From: Sphaerolaimus hirsutus
Taxonomy: Eukaryota > Nematoda > Chromadorea > Monhysterida > Sphaerolaimidae
DNA: 64,000 bases
Direction: 5' to 3'
NCBI GenBank assembly: GCA_964036195.1
Contig: CAXIWS010000604.1
Span: forward strand, 1-64,000
A program made the position numbers and the translations under genes. The notes beneath the pieces are model-generated. The model saw only the letters and a list, made by a program, of their open reading frames with translations. It searched no databases and was not told the DNA's origin. Positions 1 to 10,351 of the stretch are shown piece by piece (the stretch's first letter is position 1; each line of letters opens with the position of its first letter).

Positions 1-168
1 AGTGTATTTTTTGGCAGAAATCACCTTTTATAATGCTATACATAACATCACAAACTAATACCGCTTGTCTCGTATACCTTGATTTGTTAACTCGCAACTA
101 TATTTAGGAGTGTTGGAAAAAAATTTTTGTAGAAGGGATGAAAAAAACGACATTTTTTCCATCACTTA
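1..168. mobile_element. Truncated hAT-like MITE end
   Basis: The segment aligns by eye with 2578-2839, the right part of the complete hAT-like MITE at 2152-2839 (shared TTTTTGGCAGAAATC and CCACTTGTCTGATATACC-like stretches). It ends in CCATCACTTA, a variant of the hAT terminal CCATC(A/C)CTA. The left part is outside the window. Confidence 0.4.
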
Positions 169-177
169 TCATCGAAG

Positions 178-363
178 TCGGGACCACTGAAAAATTCCGG
201 GACCGGGACCGGGACCGGGACTGGGTGGTTGGGATCGGGACCAGGATTTTTTGAATGTCGGAACCGGGACTGGGGTGTTGGGACCGGGACCGGGACCGGG
301 ACCACCCCAGTCCCGACTTTTTGCCGAACCGGGTACCGGGACCGCGGTCCCATTTGAACCCTA
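178..363 (+). mobile_element. hAT-like MITE, GGGACC-filled (left end lost)
   Basis: The interior is almost wholly tandem GGGACC. The right end reads CGGTCCCATTTGAACCCTA, matching the terminus of the complete copy at 15892-16151. The left terminus is missing, apparently replaced by the preceding element. Confidence 0.55.
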
Positions 364-520
364 ATTAGGGGCTGAAAATTTGACACTTTATTGTCAACAT
401 ATGGAACTTAATGGAAAGCATGAGAGGGCCAAATTGGACACGCACCACAGACCTGAAATTGGGTTCATAACTTAAAATGCGATTTACTCAAAATCACATT
501 TTGTGGACTTGTCGACTTTA
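364..520 (-). mobile_element. Fragment of the TCGACAAGTCCA-end MITE
   Basis: The reverse complement matches 54302-54455, including the terminus AAAGTCGACAAGTCCACAAA and the internal GTGCGTGTCCAAT. Only about 155 bp of one end is present; the full-length copy is at 54302-54916. Confidence 0.55.
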
Positions 521-938
521 GCAGGGACGTACGCAGGGGGGGGGGGCGGGCCGCCCCCACCCGTTCCCGGGCCGGGTAAAAAAATGTGCCAGGAACGGCA
601 CTTTTGTGAAGCGATTTTGTAGCCACTTAGCAAAAATTTTGCGCGCAAGGGCGCATTTCTGCACCGCACCCTATATATGATTCATAATTTACTTTCAGGA
701 GTGAAATCACCCCTACAAATACCGTCAAAGCAGTGCCCGGTACCATAAATTTCGGCACAAATAAGTGCAATATAGTACACGTTGGCGTTGGCGCCAACGC
801 CAATACAGTCATGGCGCTGGCGCCAGCGCCATGGCCCCATTGCGTTACTACAGGAACAAATTTTAGGGGGGGGCGCCGCCTCCCCCCCCCCGTTCGCCGG
901 GCTCCGTATACAATCCGCCCCCCCCGCTCAAAAATCAG
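521..938. mobile_element. Fragments of GGACGTAGCC-end MITE, G/C-run rich
   Basis: AGCAGGGACGTACGCAGG followed by long G and C runs and AAAAATGTGCCAGGAAC resembles the better-defined element at 21758-21886 (GGACGTAGCCA termini). A second related piece lies at about 842-938, immediately before the splice acceptor of the small gene at 948. The stretch 640-842 contains a GGCGCC-rich palindrome (GGCGTTGGCGCCAACGCC) but no clear element boundaries. Confidence 0.35.
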
Positions 939-947
939 CAGCAGCAG

Positions 948-1431
948 ATGGGCAGCAGCAGCAGCACGGCGCCGATGGGCAGCAGCGGCAAGCCGGTGCC
1001 AAACTACATGCGCGACGCCAAGGTGGTTGTTATCGCCGGCGAGAAGTGTCTCATAAAAGTGAGTATGGGAGGTGAGGTGAGGTGGAACCCGCCGTCGCGG
1101 TGAACTCGCCGAAAGCCTACCGACCGAATACCAGACAATGTACTCGTGGAGATGACTATTGTCTGTGACTGAGACAAAAAGACAGGTGTGCTTAGAGATA
1201 ATCTCGCCTCCCTGAACGCAGAAAAAAACTTCAAAGAAGAGCAAGAAGGACAAGAGGGGCAGAGGCTGTCGATCCCCACCTCGCTCTGCCGACAGGGTCT
1301 ACATGTTGAGCGACAAGGAGTCAGACTGTGATGGCATCACGTCTGATGATGACGACTCAGTGTACGTGCAGCTGTACCTGATGACGGTGGCGGATTCATT
1401 CCTGATCATTTCTGCCCGCTGCACTGAATGA
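948..1431 (+). CDS. Small two-exon gene, unrecognised; C-terminus like the 20.9-kb gene
   Basis: The function is not recognised. Exon 1 runs 948-1058 (ATG chosen just after acceptor AATCAG at 938; donor AAA/GTGAGT). Exon 2 runs 1222-1431 (acceptor GAACGCAG) and stops at TGA. The phase is 0 across the junction and the product is 106 residues. It starts Ser-rich (MGSSSSTAPMGSSG), has a basic Lys-rich patch (KKTSKKSKKDKRGRG), an acidic DDDDS patch, and ends VQLYLMTVADSFLIISAR. That last segment resembles VRVFLITSDTFVIMCAR at the end of the gene at 20863-21610, so the two are probably paralogs sharing a C-terminal module. An upstream exon may exist, because the acceptor precedes the ATG. A MITE fragment sits directly upstream. 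Confidence 0.55.
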
Positions 1432-2151
1432 GTATTTTTTTGTAATTTACGTGTCAAAATTACGGTATGGAAATTCGGTGTCCGGTATGCAAACCAACCA
1501 ACAATTTTCTTGCATATTTCCCACCCTTGAATACTGCCCCATGTTGTGGTATTGCCGAACCTCTAATACATAAAAAAGCAGATGAAATTACGTAATTGAA
1601 ATTTAAACCTAAAAATTTCACAAAGCTTTCAGGAAATTGTTGGTACCTATTTACAGTGAATTGAAATCTCGCTTTTTTAACGTTGTTTTTCTAGTGTATT
1701 TCTGATCTGTTGAATTCATTTTTTGCTAAGGAATGCTGTTTTTTGCATTTTTTGAAAGATGTTTTGTAATGTTGTATTGCTCGCACACACACAGTAGTTG
1801 TCATTGACACCAAATGTGAACTGGTTCCGATCCCAATTCTAATTTTGCTGACGAGCTAGCGAACGACGTTCTAATGCAAGCTTCAAATTGGGATTGGTGC
1901 AAGTTGACATTTGGCATGCCAGTTGACATTTGGCATGCCAGTTGACATTTGGCATGCCAGTTGACATTTGGCATGCCAGTTGACATTGATATCAACTAGC
2001 GTGTGTGGTATTTTGTGTCAACTAGTGTGTGTGCTAACGTAAATGTGTTGGTATTTTTGTATATGTAGCGCTTTGTCACACTTTGTCGTGCTTGTCATGT
2101 GACAATTATTGATCATGCATTTTTTTTTGGCATTTTCACCACGGTGTGTGA
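1432..2151. other. Non-coding, no gene seen
   Basis: AT-rich sequence after the small gene, containing only the 19-bp tandem repeat at 1902-1977 and TGTC-rich relics. No splice-flanked open frames or RNA genes were recognised. Confidence 0.5.
1902..1977. repeat. 19-bp tandem repeat, 4 copies
   Basis: AGTTGACATTTGGCATGCC is repeated four times head to tail. Each unit carries the palindrome GGCATGCC. A partial fifth unit follows (AGTTGACATTGATATC). Confidence 0.9.
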
Positions 2152-2839
2152 TAGGGATGGCCAGCGCTTTTTTTCAAGCGCTTTTTTTTTAAAAAACGCC
2201 GCTTTTTTTAAAAAAAAGCGCAAGGGTCCCAGCGCAAAATTTTTCAGTACTTATGCACTAGGTATTTTCCAATTTTTCGCGCGCAAGCGCGTGATTTCAC
2301 ATGCACATTACCACTGGTGGTTGTTTTCATCGGTTTTGTGGCATTTTTAGTTCCATTGCTTCTATTCCTGTATGCTATCATGTAATAACAAGTAGTGATA
2401 TGTTAGTGTAGCATAGAATATCCAGCCAATGTCCTACCACATACTTCTACAGTGTAAAACATTACGCTCAATGTATTAGCCTTCTCTTATAGCCTTATTT
2501 ATAAGCACTATTTCATGCCTCACTTCACTTGAAGTTGCGAAACATTCACAAAGGGTGATATACATAATGAGTCAAAATTAAAAGTATTTTTGGCAGAAAT
2601 CGCCACTTATAATGCTATCCTATGGCTACACAGCCATTCTATGGCTATATATCATCACAAGTACTGCCACTTGTCTGATATACCTGTATATATTGATACA
2701 GAACCATATTTGGGAGCTTTTTAGTGAACGTCCCGACATTTTTTGAAAAAAAGCGAAAAAAGCGCGTTTTTTTAAAAAAAAGCGCTTTTTTTTAAAAAAA
2801 GCGGGGCCGTTAAAAAAAAGCGCTTTTTTTCCATCCCTA
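2152..2839. mobile_element. hAT-like MITE, AGCGCTTTTT type, 8-bp TSD
   Basis: The termini are TAGGGATGG (2152) and CCATCCCTA (2839). They are flanked by the exact 8-bp duplication GTGTGTGA at 2144-2151 and 2840-2847, the size expected for hAT transposition. Both subterminal zones are filled with AGCGCTTTTTTT/AAAAAAAGCGC blocks; the middle is AT-rich and non-coding. No transposase ORF is present, so it is non-autonomous. Confidence 0.85.
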
Positions 2840-2971
2840 GTGTGTGATCGTTTCATATCGTTGTTGTTTGCATTTTGATGAGGACATTTTGCTGAATAAA
2901 GAAAAGAAAACAGAATATTTATATGAAAATTATTTATGCATTTTGCAGACATATGTTTGTTGCACATAGCA

Positions 2972-3360
2972 TAAGGGTTAGAACGATATGACTTTTCGAT
3001 ATCGATATTCGATATTCGATATATATTTTTTTGAAACTCGATATTCAATATCGATACGATATGGAACCTCAATATCGATATTGAAAAATGGTCGATATTC
3101 GATTTTTTCGATATTCGATATTGATATTCAAATACAATACTAGATCTAGAAGCACATCAGATCAATCATAAACAACTCAAAATGAAAATGATAACCTAAT
3201 TTTGGGACACAATACAGGTTCAATATGTATGTATATCGGAAAAATGGTCGATATTCTATATTTTTTTCAAAATTTTCGATATCGATATTCGATATTCAAT
3301 ATTAAAAAATTATCGATATCCAAGATTCGATATTCAATACAATATATCGTTTGAACCCTA
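2972..3360. mobile_element. MITE of the TAGGGTT..AACG family filled with CGATATT
   Basis: It starts AAGGGTTAGAACGATAT and ends ATCGTTTGAACCCTA, the same terminus as the GGGACC and GGGATC elements, but the interior consists of GATATTCGATATT-like repeats. A target duplication was not resolved. The following 300 bp (3361-3664) hold nothing recognised except the acceptor of the next gene. Confidence 0.55.
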
Positions 3361-3664
3361 CATGTGTGAACCCTAGCATGTACTTTGCTCGGTATATATT
3401 TAATACTTGTTCTATTCTGCTAAACTGTTCAGTTTCTTGCAGAGCGCGTTTGTTTATTTTGGCCGGGCGGTTTGGGCGGCAGGATCGTGTCCTATGGATT
3501 CGGTAAATTTATCTATTGAATAGTTTACAATTCAATTTAATTTGTTGATGGGTATATTTATGAGGGCGGTCTATTTTGAGGGGGGGTGGTGTTTTTTCCT
3601 CTCGTCTAAGAGGGTGGAATTATTCTTTTCTCACTCCTGTCGCGATTACTTTACCGCAACTCAG

Positions 3665-6600
3665 GAGCCTCCCGAGGAGCCTCCCGAAAACCTTGTGGAC
3701 GTACTTGATGTCAACAAGTCTGTTGATGTGTATTTGAGCGTCGTGATGTTAGGTGGCGAAGTTGAGCAAGTTGTTTACCCGGGCTATGAGGACGACCTGG
3801 TGCCAGTTCCGCAAGTGGAGAAGTGAGAAGTGAAATGGCAAAATTGAAGTAAAATGGCTATTCAATTGGAAAAAGCGAAGTGACAATTAAATAAGAAGTA
3901 ATCTTGCTTGCCATTTCAGTTCGCTTTTGCCATTCTACTTCTAACTTCTCCACTTGTGGAAGTGGCCCCTGATCCGCCGAGAGCAAGATCTCGATGACGT
4001 CGAGGACGTCAGCGTTGACGTCGAACTCTCTGCAGACGACCTGGTGCCAGTTCCGCAAGTGGAGAAGTGAGAAGTGAAATGGCAAAATTGAAGTAAAATG
4101 GCTATTCAATTGGAAAAAGCGAAGTGACAATTAAATAAGAAGTAATCTTGCTTGCCATTTCAGTTCGCTTTTGCCATTCTACTTCTAACTTCTCCACTTG
4201 TGGAAGTGGCCCCTGATCCGCCGAGAGCAAGATCTCGATGACGTCGAGGACGTCAGCGTTGACGTCGAACTCTCTGCAGACGACCTGGTGCCAGTTCCGC
4301 AAGTGGAGAAGTGAGAAGTGAAATGGCAAAATTGAAGTAAAATGGCTATTCAATTGGAAAAAGCGAAGTGACAATTAAAAAAGAAGTAATTTCACTTGCC
4401 ATTTCAGTTTGCTTTCGCCTGTTTACTTCTCATTTCTCCACTTGCGAAACCGACCCCTGATCCTCGATGAAGTTGTCACGGACAGAACTCGTCGCGGTGA
4501 AGTCGTCGATGACGTTGTGGTGGACGACGTGGCCGCGTTTGTGCCGCCTGTACCGATTGATGTGGTCGTTGATGACGTTGTGGTGGACGACGTGGCCGCG
4601 TTTGTGCCGCCTGTACCGATTGATGTGGTCGTCGATGACTCTGTAACTGTATATGAGCCACACGCCCGGACACACCCGTCTAGCCCCCCTTTTTGGGCTT
4701 GCGAGTTCCTGCAAAGCGAGCTCAATGCTATACGTTTTGCACAGGAACATGGTTTGTTGCCCAAACCGGTAGCTTTTTTCCGGGACAAGGAAAGGTTACT
4801 TATGGATGGGGTGTTTGTTGAGATTTTTTTTAATACTATGCAAATATTGGCTAAAGAACGGGATTGACTTTTCGGGATCGGGATCGGGATTGAGGTTTCG
4901 GGATCGGGATCGGGATTGGTAAGTGAGATTTCGGGATCGGGATCGGGACTTATGGAATCGGGATCTCGGGATTGGGATCGGGATTGACCAGGATTGGGGT
5001 CACGGGATTGGGATCGGGATTGGGATTGGGGTCTAGTGATAGAGATTTTTGTCACTGTTCTGGCATTCACAGTTGTTCATAAAGGTCTCAAAACACTGTT
5101 GGATGCCAGTAAAGTGACATAAAATGGACACTGGGGGTTTGCGTTCACATTTTTGCATGCAAACACGTCATTATTTCCACTATTTTTTCCGGGATCGGGA
5201 TCCCAAACTTGGGAGATTCTCAGGGTCGGGATCGGGATTTGAAAGTTTTCGGGATCGGGATCGAGATTGGTATTTTTGGATTTTGGGATCGGGATCGGGA
5301 TTGGGGTTTCGGGATCGGGATCGGGACTGCTAAATCCCGGAATTTCACGGGATCCGGGATGGGGATCGGGATCCCGTTTGAACCCTAATCATAATTCATA
5401 AACATAAGTCATAGATAAATTACGCTCACAGTTTCTGCCCATGAACTTCCCCCCACGTTTTCAGCTACGGGCCATGTTTTAGAAATAGTTGCACAGGAGC
5501 AATGATGTGGAACCCTGACAGTGCCCCAGAAACTTCCACGCGATGCACAAATTGCTCAAGAGTGCGTTCATTCGCGCACAACAGTTTTTTCGCATATGCA
5601 AGTAGGACAACTGGCAGAACATTCAGATCTATGAGTGTGCGGCAGGTGAGGTGAACACATCCTTTGTCCTGTGTTTTTTCCTGCAGGCATTATGTGCATT
5701 TTACTAAATTTGCAGGTGTTACTGCTGGTTTATGGATTTTCCATGGGCTGGTGGCAGTCCCAAGCCCTGTAAAGTGTAAAGTAAAGTGTCAAATGTAAAG
5801 TCAAATGCAAAGTAAACTGTAAAATGTAAAGTCAAATGCAAAGTAAACTGTCAATACATACATTTGACACATGTAAAGTCAAACTTTGCATGACAATTGA
5901 CAGTTTACTTTGCATTTGACTCTAAATTTGAAACTATACTTTGCATTTGACTTTACATTTGACATTTTACTTTACACTTTACATGTCTTGGGACTGCCCC
6001 ATGGACGCGCAATCAGATTAGGGACCAGTATGCCTGTATGGACTCCCGTCGCGGTCGATTAAAGCAGCCCAGCTTTGGGACAATGACTTTTTGGCTCAGA
6101 GCTTTCCGTGATGTTATTTACATTTTTAATTTTTTTCAGTGTCGTTTATGGTTTCGTCTAGTGATGGAATGGCGCCATGGCGCTGGCGCCAATTGAGGGC
6201 GCCAAAGGGCGCCGCGCCATTGGCGCTTGGCGCCCTTTTTCTGTGGCGCCCTTGGTGCCTGGTGCCCACATCCTGAAAGGCGCCATGGCGCCCTTGGCGC
6301 TTAGCGCCCTTTTTCAGTGGCGCCCTTGGCGCCTGGCGCCCTGCTTTAAAAGGGCGCCAAAAAGGCGCCAGTAGGGTTTCAAGGTGAGTGCTATGTAAAT
6401 GAAAAAAAAGATGAAAAACGCATCTGTGGATGATCTAAATTCGCCAGAAAAATGGACAAAGTGGTGTGAGCGAGTGAAAATCTTTTGTGCAACGATCCAT
6501 CAGATGTGTCTGACAGATCAGAAGACGAGAATGATGAACCGTTGAACTTGCAAAATCAAAAAACAACAGATTCAAATCGTTGCAATTCCATTTTTTGTCC

Positions 6601-9600
6601 GATTCAGTCTATTTGAAGTGAATGGATTGTTATCAAATGACAATATCCATTGTGTTTGAATTCGTCATGTGGATTTTATTTTATTTTTTTTGTTCTAGTG
6701 TTGTTGTTGTTCATTACATCCTGGAGAACGCGAATTAAGTAGTGAATGTGTGTACTAGGGTGCTGTAGAAACTGTTTTAGCACACGCATGGCGTTCTATG
6801 CACTTATTTATCCTGGCGCCCTTGGTGCCTGGCGCCCTATTTTTCAAATGGCGCCATGGCGCCCTTGGCGCTTGGCGCCCTCTTTCCGTGGCGCCCTTGG
6901 CGCCTGGCGCCCTTTTTCTGTGGCGCCCTTGGCGCCTGGCGATTTTTTTTCTAGCGCTTTTCCATCACTAGTTTCGTCATTATTTTGTGTCATTTAAAAT
7001 CCTGAATTCCTTGAAAATATTACGTGTTGCAGTTGATCTACGCGCACCGGATTACTTTTGCGGAAAAACACCCGATTGGTGCCACACCGGGGTCCGTCGT
7101 TCAAATCGATGAGACGCTGCTTAAAGGTCGACGGAAGCCAAACACAAACAGGAAGGGCCGCCGGCTCAAAGGTGACAAATATGCGCCGAGATCCAAAAAT
7201 TATGGACCCTCTGTCAACGGGCCGTGGATCTTTGGCTTGATCGAGTTGAACGATCACAAAGTGGTCGAAGTGAGTTTAATTGATGTTTCACTTTTGTTTT
7301 TTGATTTACGTTTGAATTGATGATGGGCGTGGGCCCAAGTAAAGCCGGTGCCCAAGTAGGGCCGGTGCACAAGTTGTAATACCCGGTGCCCAAGTAGGGC
7401 TAGTGTCGATTAATTAGTAGTTATATTAAGAGTATCCTATCTGAGTTATAGATTTCCAAATGTCAATTATTATTGAGATCGAGATCTTTATTCATTATTT
7501 GACTAGCAAAATTAGCAACTAGGATTAATAATTTCTAAATATGAGCGAAGTAGGTGCCATGTATTTTTACATCTCTAATTTGACAGGTTTTGGCTTGTCA
7601 ACTTGAATTATTTTGGGAGGGGTTTATTATAAAAGATAACGCCATATCTGACATTTTGTTTAGTTGACATCTAGAACTCATATCATGAATTCATATTGAA
7701 AATAAATACTTAAGCAATAACTTGTTTTTCAGTTGTCATTTATTTCTTCAGAACATAGAAATTGAACCCCTTTTGTATTTAAGTTCGCTAAGTTGGTGAA
7801 CAACTTGATAAGGGTGAGCTACAATCAATGTAAGATAAACCCGATGTCTTTCTAAAGCTTTCATGCCTCAAAAGAACATGGATTTCTCTCTTCAAAAAGT
7901 CTACAATTCGATATAATTTGGAACCTTGCCAGTTCATTCAGCCTTTTTCATGGAGCGGGTGGAAAAGGCGCCCGTCGGAAATAACTTGGTCCTACCGGTA
8001 ACTTTTAATTTAGTAAGTTTTTGACACTTCGCATGACATTTGACATTCTACAGGGCATTTTCCATGACTATCGCTCCTATACTTGTGCATGGGCAGGGCG
8101 TTTGCACCTGTTTGGTGCCCAAGTAAACATCCGCCCGGTGCACAAGTAAAGAGCCGCCCGGTGTCCAAGTAGGGGCACTTCACTTGGGCACCGGTATTTA
8201 TACTTGGGCACCGGGCATACTTGGGCACCGTCTCAGAGCCGTTTTTTTTTCAGGTGCGCATGCGATATGTCAAGAGGCGGGATGCAGAGACCCTTATTAG
8301 GATAATACTGGACAACGTTGCGAAGGGTTGGTGGTTTTACATTTTCAGTCTTCATTTTGTGCTTATTCTCTTCTGTTAATTATTTTGATATTTTCGTGCA
8401 GGAGCTGTGATTATCAGTGATTCCTGGGCGGCCTACAGAACTATCGCACACTATGGCTACACCCATCTTATGGTGAACCACAGCGTTCAATTTGTGAGGC
8501 CGGATGGGGTCAATTCAAATGCGATAGAGGGTGTGTGGCGTCCACTAAAATCTAGAATGCTGCACATGGCCAGATTGAAGCCGGAGAAGATACACCCTGA
8601 CCAGGGCAATCTCGCGTACAGACTTATGCGTGGCCTGCTCGCAGAGGAGGAATTCCGATTTTCAGTGCATAGAATGAGCATATTTTATGCCTTTCTCGAC
8701 ATCACATCAAAGCAGTATGACAAACAGTGGGTAAATGATGCGGTGAGTTGCAATTATTTGGCAGATTTTGGCACTTTTGTACATACGACAAGAATAGAAC
8801 GGCGTGCTGTTGTTGTTATCAGGGTCTGTACCTGTGCGCATCTAAACCCGGTGCACATGCAAGCCAAATTTCCCAAATAAACCCACGCAGATTCCCAGAA
8901 GGCTGAGGGAGAAGCTGCAAGCTGTATGCAACAAGTTGGGCGATTTGCTGTCGACAGAAGTGGCAGCTGGCACCGCCTGGATTTTGAGCGCACAGCTCGT
9001 CGATGGCATTTTGCTGGCAAAGTTAGTCTCATTTGACATATCTATTGTTTTTACATCTGCATTGTTTTTTTAACGGCGAATAACCCCTGGACAACACGGA
9101 CACGCGCATACGCCCGCCAAGCCGGCGCCATGGCGCCGCAAATGCGCTACCGGCCCACGCACTCGCGCACGGCAGGCTATTGTTATATGCTTTTAACGCG
9201 TCACCGCGCGGCACTCCAATCCAGCCGCGCAGTCGTGTCAGCGGTATAACCAGCGCCGCATCAAACTACAGATTTATATCTCACGTTGAAATGATAATTA
9301 AATTATAATTCAATGAAATAATGATTAAATCATGTGATTATTGATAGCATGCGCTGTTGTCCAGGGGTGTTTGTTGTCCAGGGTTGTTTGATGTCCACAG
9401 CTGCTGAGCCCTTTTTTACATGTACAAATATTACATTTGTGTGTATTTTACAGAGTAGCCGCTCTGCACAATCGAGACATGTATGTGTCGCCAAATGATA
9501 TGTGTGAATATACTGTGAAACGGCGCGTTTTCGAATTTTTGCAATTTGCCCGTCAGTATCTGCCTGTGAGCTTCAAGATGCCATCCCCCGATGACATTTT

Positions 9601-10081
9601 GTTCATGCGGGTTTGTTCATATGAGTTTCATTGCTTGGGGTGCTCATGTTTTCATGTTTTAAACTAACGAACTAACTCAACTATTAATGTTTTCATGCAG
9701 AACAGCGAACAGGTCGTTGACATGCTGCACATCGTCCTGTCCAAAATTGAGGAGCTCCATGTCCCTTGCAACGCAGAGTTGGATGTTGTCACGATTGAAG
9801 AGACCACGGAATTGGATGTTGACACACCTGATGATGTGCCGCATGACGCCATCCCGTCGCCTGTCAAAGTCCAAGTGCGCAAGTTGACAAGCTGGATTCC
9901 AGACAGGTATTTTTGGTGTGCTTTTTGTCTTTTTTCCTTCGTTTTTTTTTCCTATTTCTTTCCAATTGTTTTCGCACAGATGTCGAATGACTGCTCCTGG
10001 CATGAACAGCACCATGCCAGAGGTGTCTAGCGACAGCACTGTGCCCGCCGCGACCGGCGACAACGCCATGCCCGCCGCGTG
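3665..10081 (+). CDS. Multi-exon ISXO2/Merlin-type DDE transposase-domain protein (partial N-terminus)
   Basis: Fifteen coding segments in consistent phase: 3665-3799, 3972-4043, 4216-4287, 4460-4812, 5465-5645, 5716-5750, 6004-6112, 7033-7269, 8254-8326, 8402-8742, 8891-9021, 9454-9610, 9701-9906 and 9980-10081, then the cassette array. The N-terminal part is Asp/Val-rich (DDVVVDDVAAFVPPVP twice). Next come QEHGLLPKP, a zinc-ribbon-like C..C/C..C module (CTGAMMWNP, RCTNC) and SFFAYASR. The ISXO2 core has IDETLLKGRR (first Asp), GPWIFGLIE, IISDSWAAY (second Asp), VNHSVQFV and NAIEGVWRPLK (Glu), so the DDE triad looks intact. The last exons (about 170 codons) are unrecognised, ending Ala/Pro/Thr-rich. 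IS1595/Merlin transposases are normally compact and intronless. This many introns and the extra N- and C-terminal parts suggest a domesticated host gene, which is inference. The first exon and start codon are not identified. The 4812/5465 junction was chosen to keep phase. Four introns are introner-like elements (separate entries). Confidence 0.75.
3800..3971 (+). mobile_element. Introner-like element, copy 1 (172 nt)
   Basis: It lies inside the N-terminal coding region. It starts GTGCCAGTTCCGCAAGTGG and ends GGAAGTGGCCCCTG, its own near inverted complement; CTG flanks both sides (3797-3799 and 3969-3971). Removing it joins ..GACGACCTG to ATCCGCCGA in frame. As an intron it would be GT..CTG. 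An AG 9 nt before the end (GGAAG/TGGCCCCTG) would also keep the frame. Confidence 0.75.
4044..4215 (+). mobile_element. Introner-like element, copy 2 (172 nt)
   Basis: Essentially identical to the 3800 copy as part of a 244-bp tandem duplication. The CTG flanks and the in-frame alternative AG are the same. Confidence 0.75.
4288..4459 (+). mobile_element. Introner-like element, copy 3 (172 nt), diverged 3' arm
   Basis: Same 5' end as the previous two copies. The 3' arm differs (CTCCACTTGCGAAACCGACCCCTG) and has lost the nearby AG. The next exon, ATCCTCGATGAAG, continues the frame if GT..CTG is removed exactly. Confidence 0.7.
4851..5387. mobile_element. hAT-like MITE, GGGATC-filled
   Basis: It opens near CTAAAGAACGGGATTGAC and ends ATCCCGTTTGAACCCTA (5387). 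Both subterminal zones are tandem GGGATC/GGGATT. The middle (about 5040-5170) carries TTTTTGCATGCAAACACGTCA, shared with the copies at 34.4 kb. It lies in the intron between coding segments 4812 and 5465. Confidence 0.65.
5751..6003 (+). mobile_element. Introner-like element, copy 4 (253 nt)
   Basis: It lies inside the transposase-domain coding region. It starts GTGGCAGTCCCAAGCCCTG and ends CTTGGGACTGCCCCATG. The interior is a long hairpin of GTAAAGTCAAATGCAAAGT and its complement. Exact removal joins TTTTCCATGGGCTG to GACGCGCAAT, giving FSMGWTRNQIRDQYA in frame. The flanking triplets are CTG (left) and ATG (right), so the duplication is imperfect. Confidence 0.7.
6159..6970. mobile_element. 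hAT-like MITE, GGCGCC-filled, exact 8-bp TSD
   Basis: The termini are TAGTGATGGAATGGCGCC and GCGCTTTTCCATCACTA. The 8-bp duplication GTTTCGTC is exact at 6151-6158 and 6971-6978. Both subterminal regions are arrays of GGCGCC/CTTGGCGC. The core (about 6390-6800) is AT-rich and non-coding. It sits in an intron of the transposase-domain gene. A second copy begins at 63310. Confidence 0.9.
7327..8232. mobile_element. Element with GGTGCCCAAGT subterminal repeats
   Basis: GGTGCCCAAGTA/ACTTGGGCACC repeats cluster at 7327-7400 and, mostly inverted, at 8108-8232, bracketing about 700 bp of AT-rich non-coding sequence. It occupies the intron between coding segments 7269 and 8254. Near 8030-8085 there is a relic of the introner-like hairpin core (TTGACACTTCGCATGACA). 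Exact ends and a target duplication were not found. Confidence 0.45.
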
Positions 10082-10351
10082 GTGTGTTTAAAATTCAGTT
10101 TTTGTCCGCGTATGGGGATATGAGGATATGTGTAATATATGAGGTATTTGAGTAATGTCAAGTTCGAAATTTTCGAAAGCAAATGTTGAATTTCGCCTCA
10201 TTTAACGAGTTATTGAATTAACCGAGTAAATATAGGTATGTATAATTCTTTCCCCTTTTTATGTATACATATATACAAAATAGAGTCCCCCCTGTCATAT
10301 TGACATGAGAATTATGAACTAATACGATGCTTTACTCCATACCGGGGGGGG

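Larger units (their letters stand above)
3800..4459 (+). repeat. 244-bp tandem duplication of intron plus exon
   Basis: Unit = 172-nt introner-like element + 72-nt exon (24 codons, IRREQDLDDVEDVSVDVE..DDL). The 244-bp unit occurs at 3800-4043 and 4044-4287; a third element (4288-4459) follows. Because 72 is a multiple of 3 and the flanking triplets match, each duplication would lengthen the protein by 24 residues without shifting the frame. Confidence 0.85.

Noticed and set aside
178-363. GGGACC array as simple microsatellite or telomere-like repeat
   Set aside because: The array ends at a transposon terminus (TTTGAACCCTA) shared with copies that have exact 8-bp duplications, so it is the interior of a MITE.
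627-1253. 208-codon minus-strand ORF
   Set aside because: It runs antisense through a MITE fragment and both exons of the small plus-strand gene. Composition is low-complexity and no splice or family support exists.
4423-5070. 215-codon minus-strand ORF rich in SQSRDPNP repeats
   Set aside because: It is antisense to the transposase-domain gene exon and to the GGGATC array; the peptide repeats simply reflect the hexamer.
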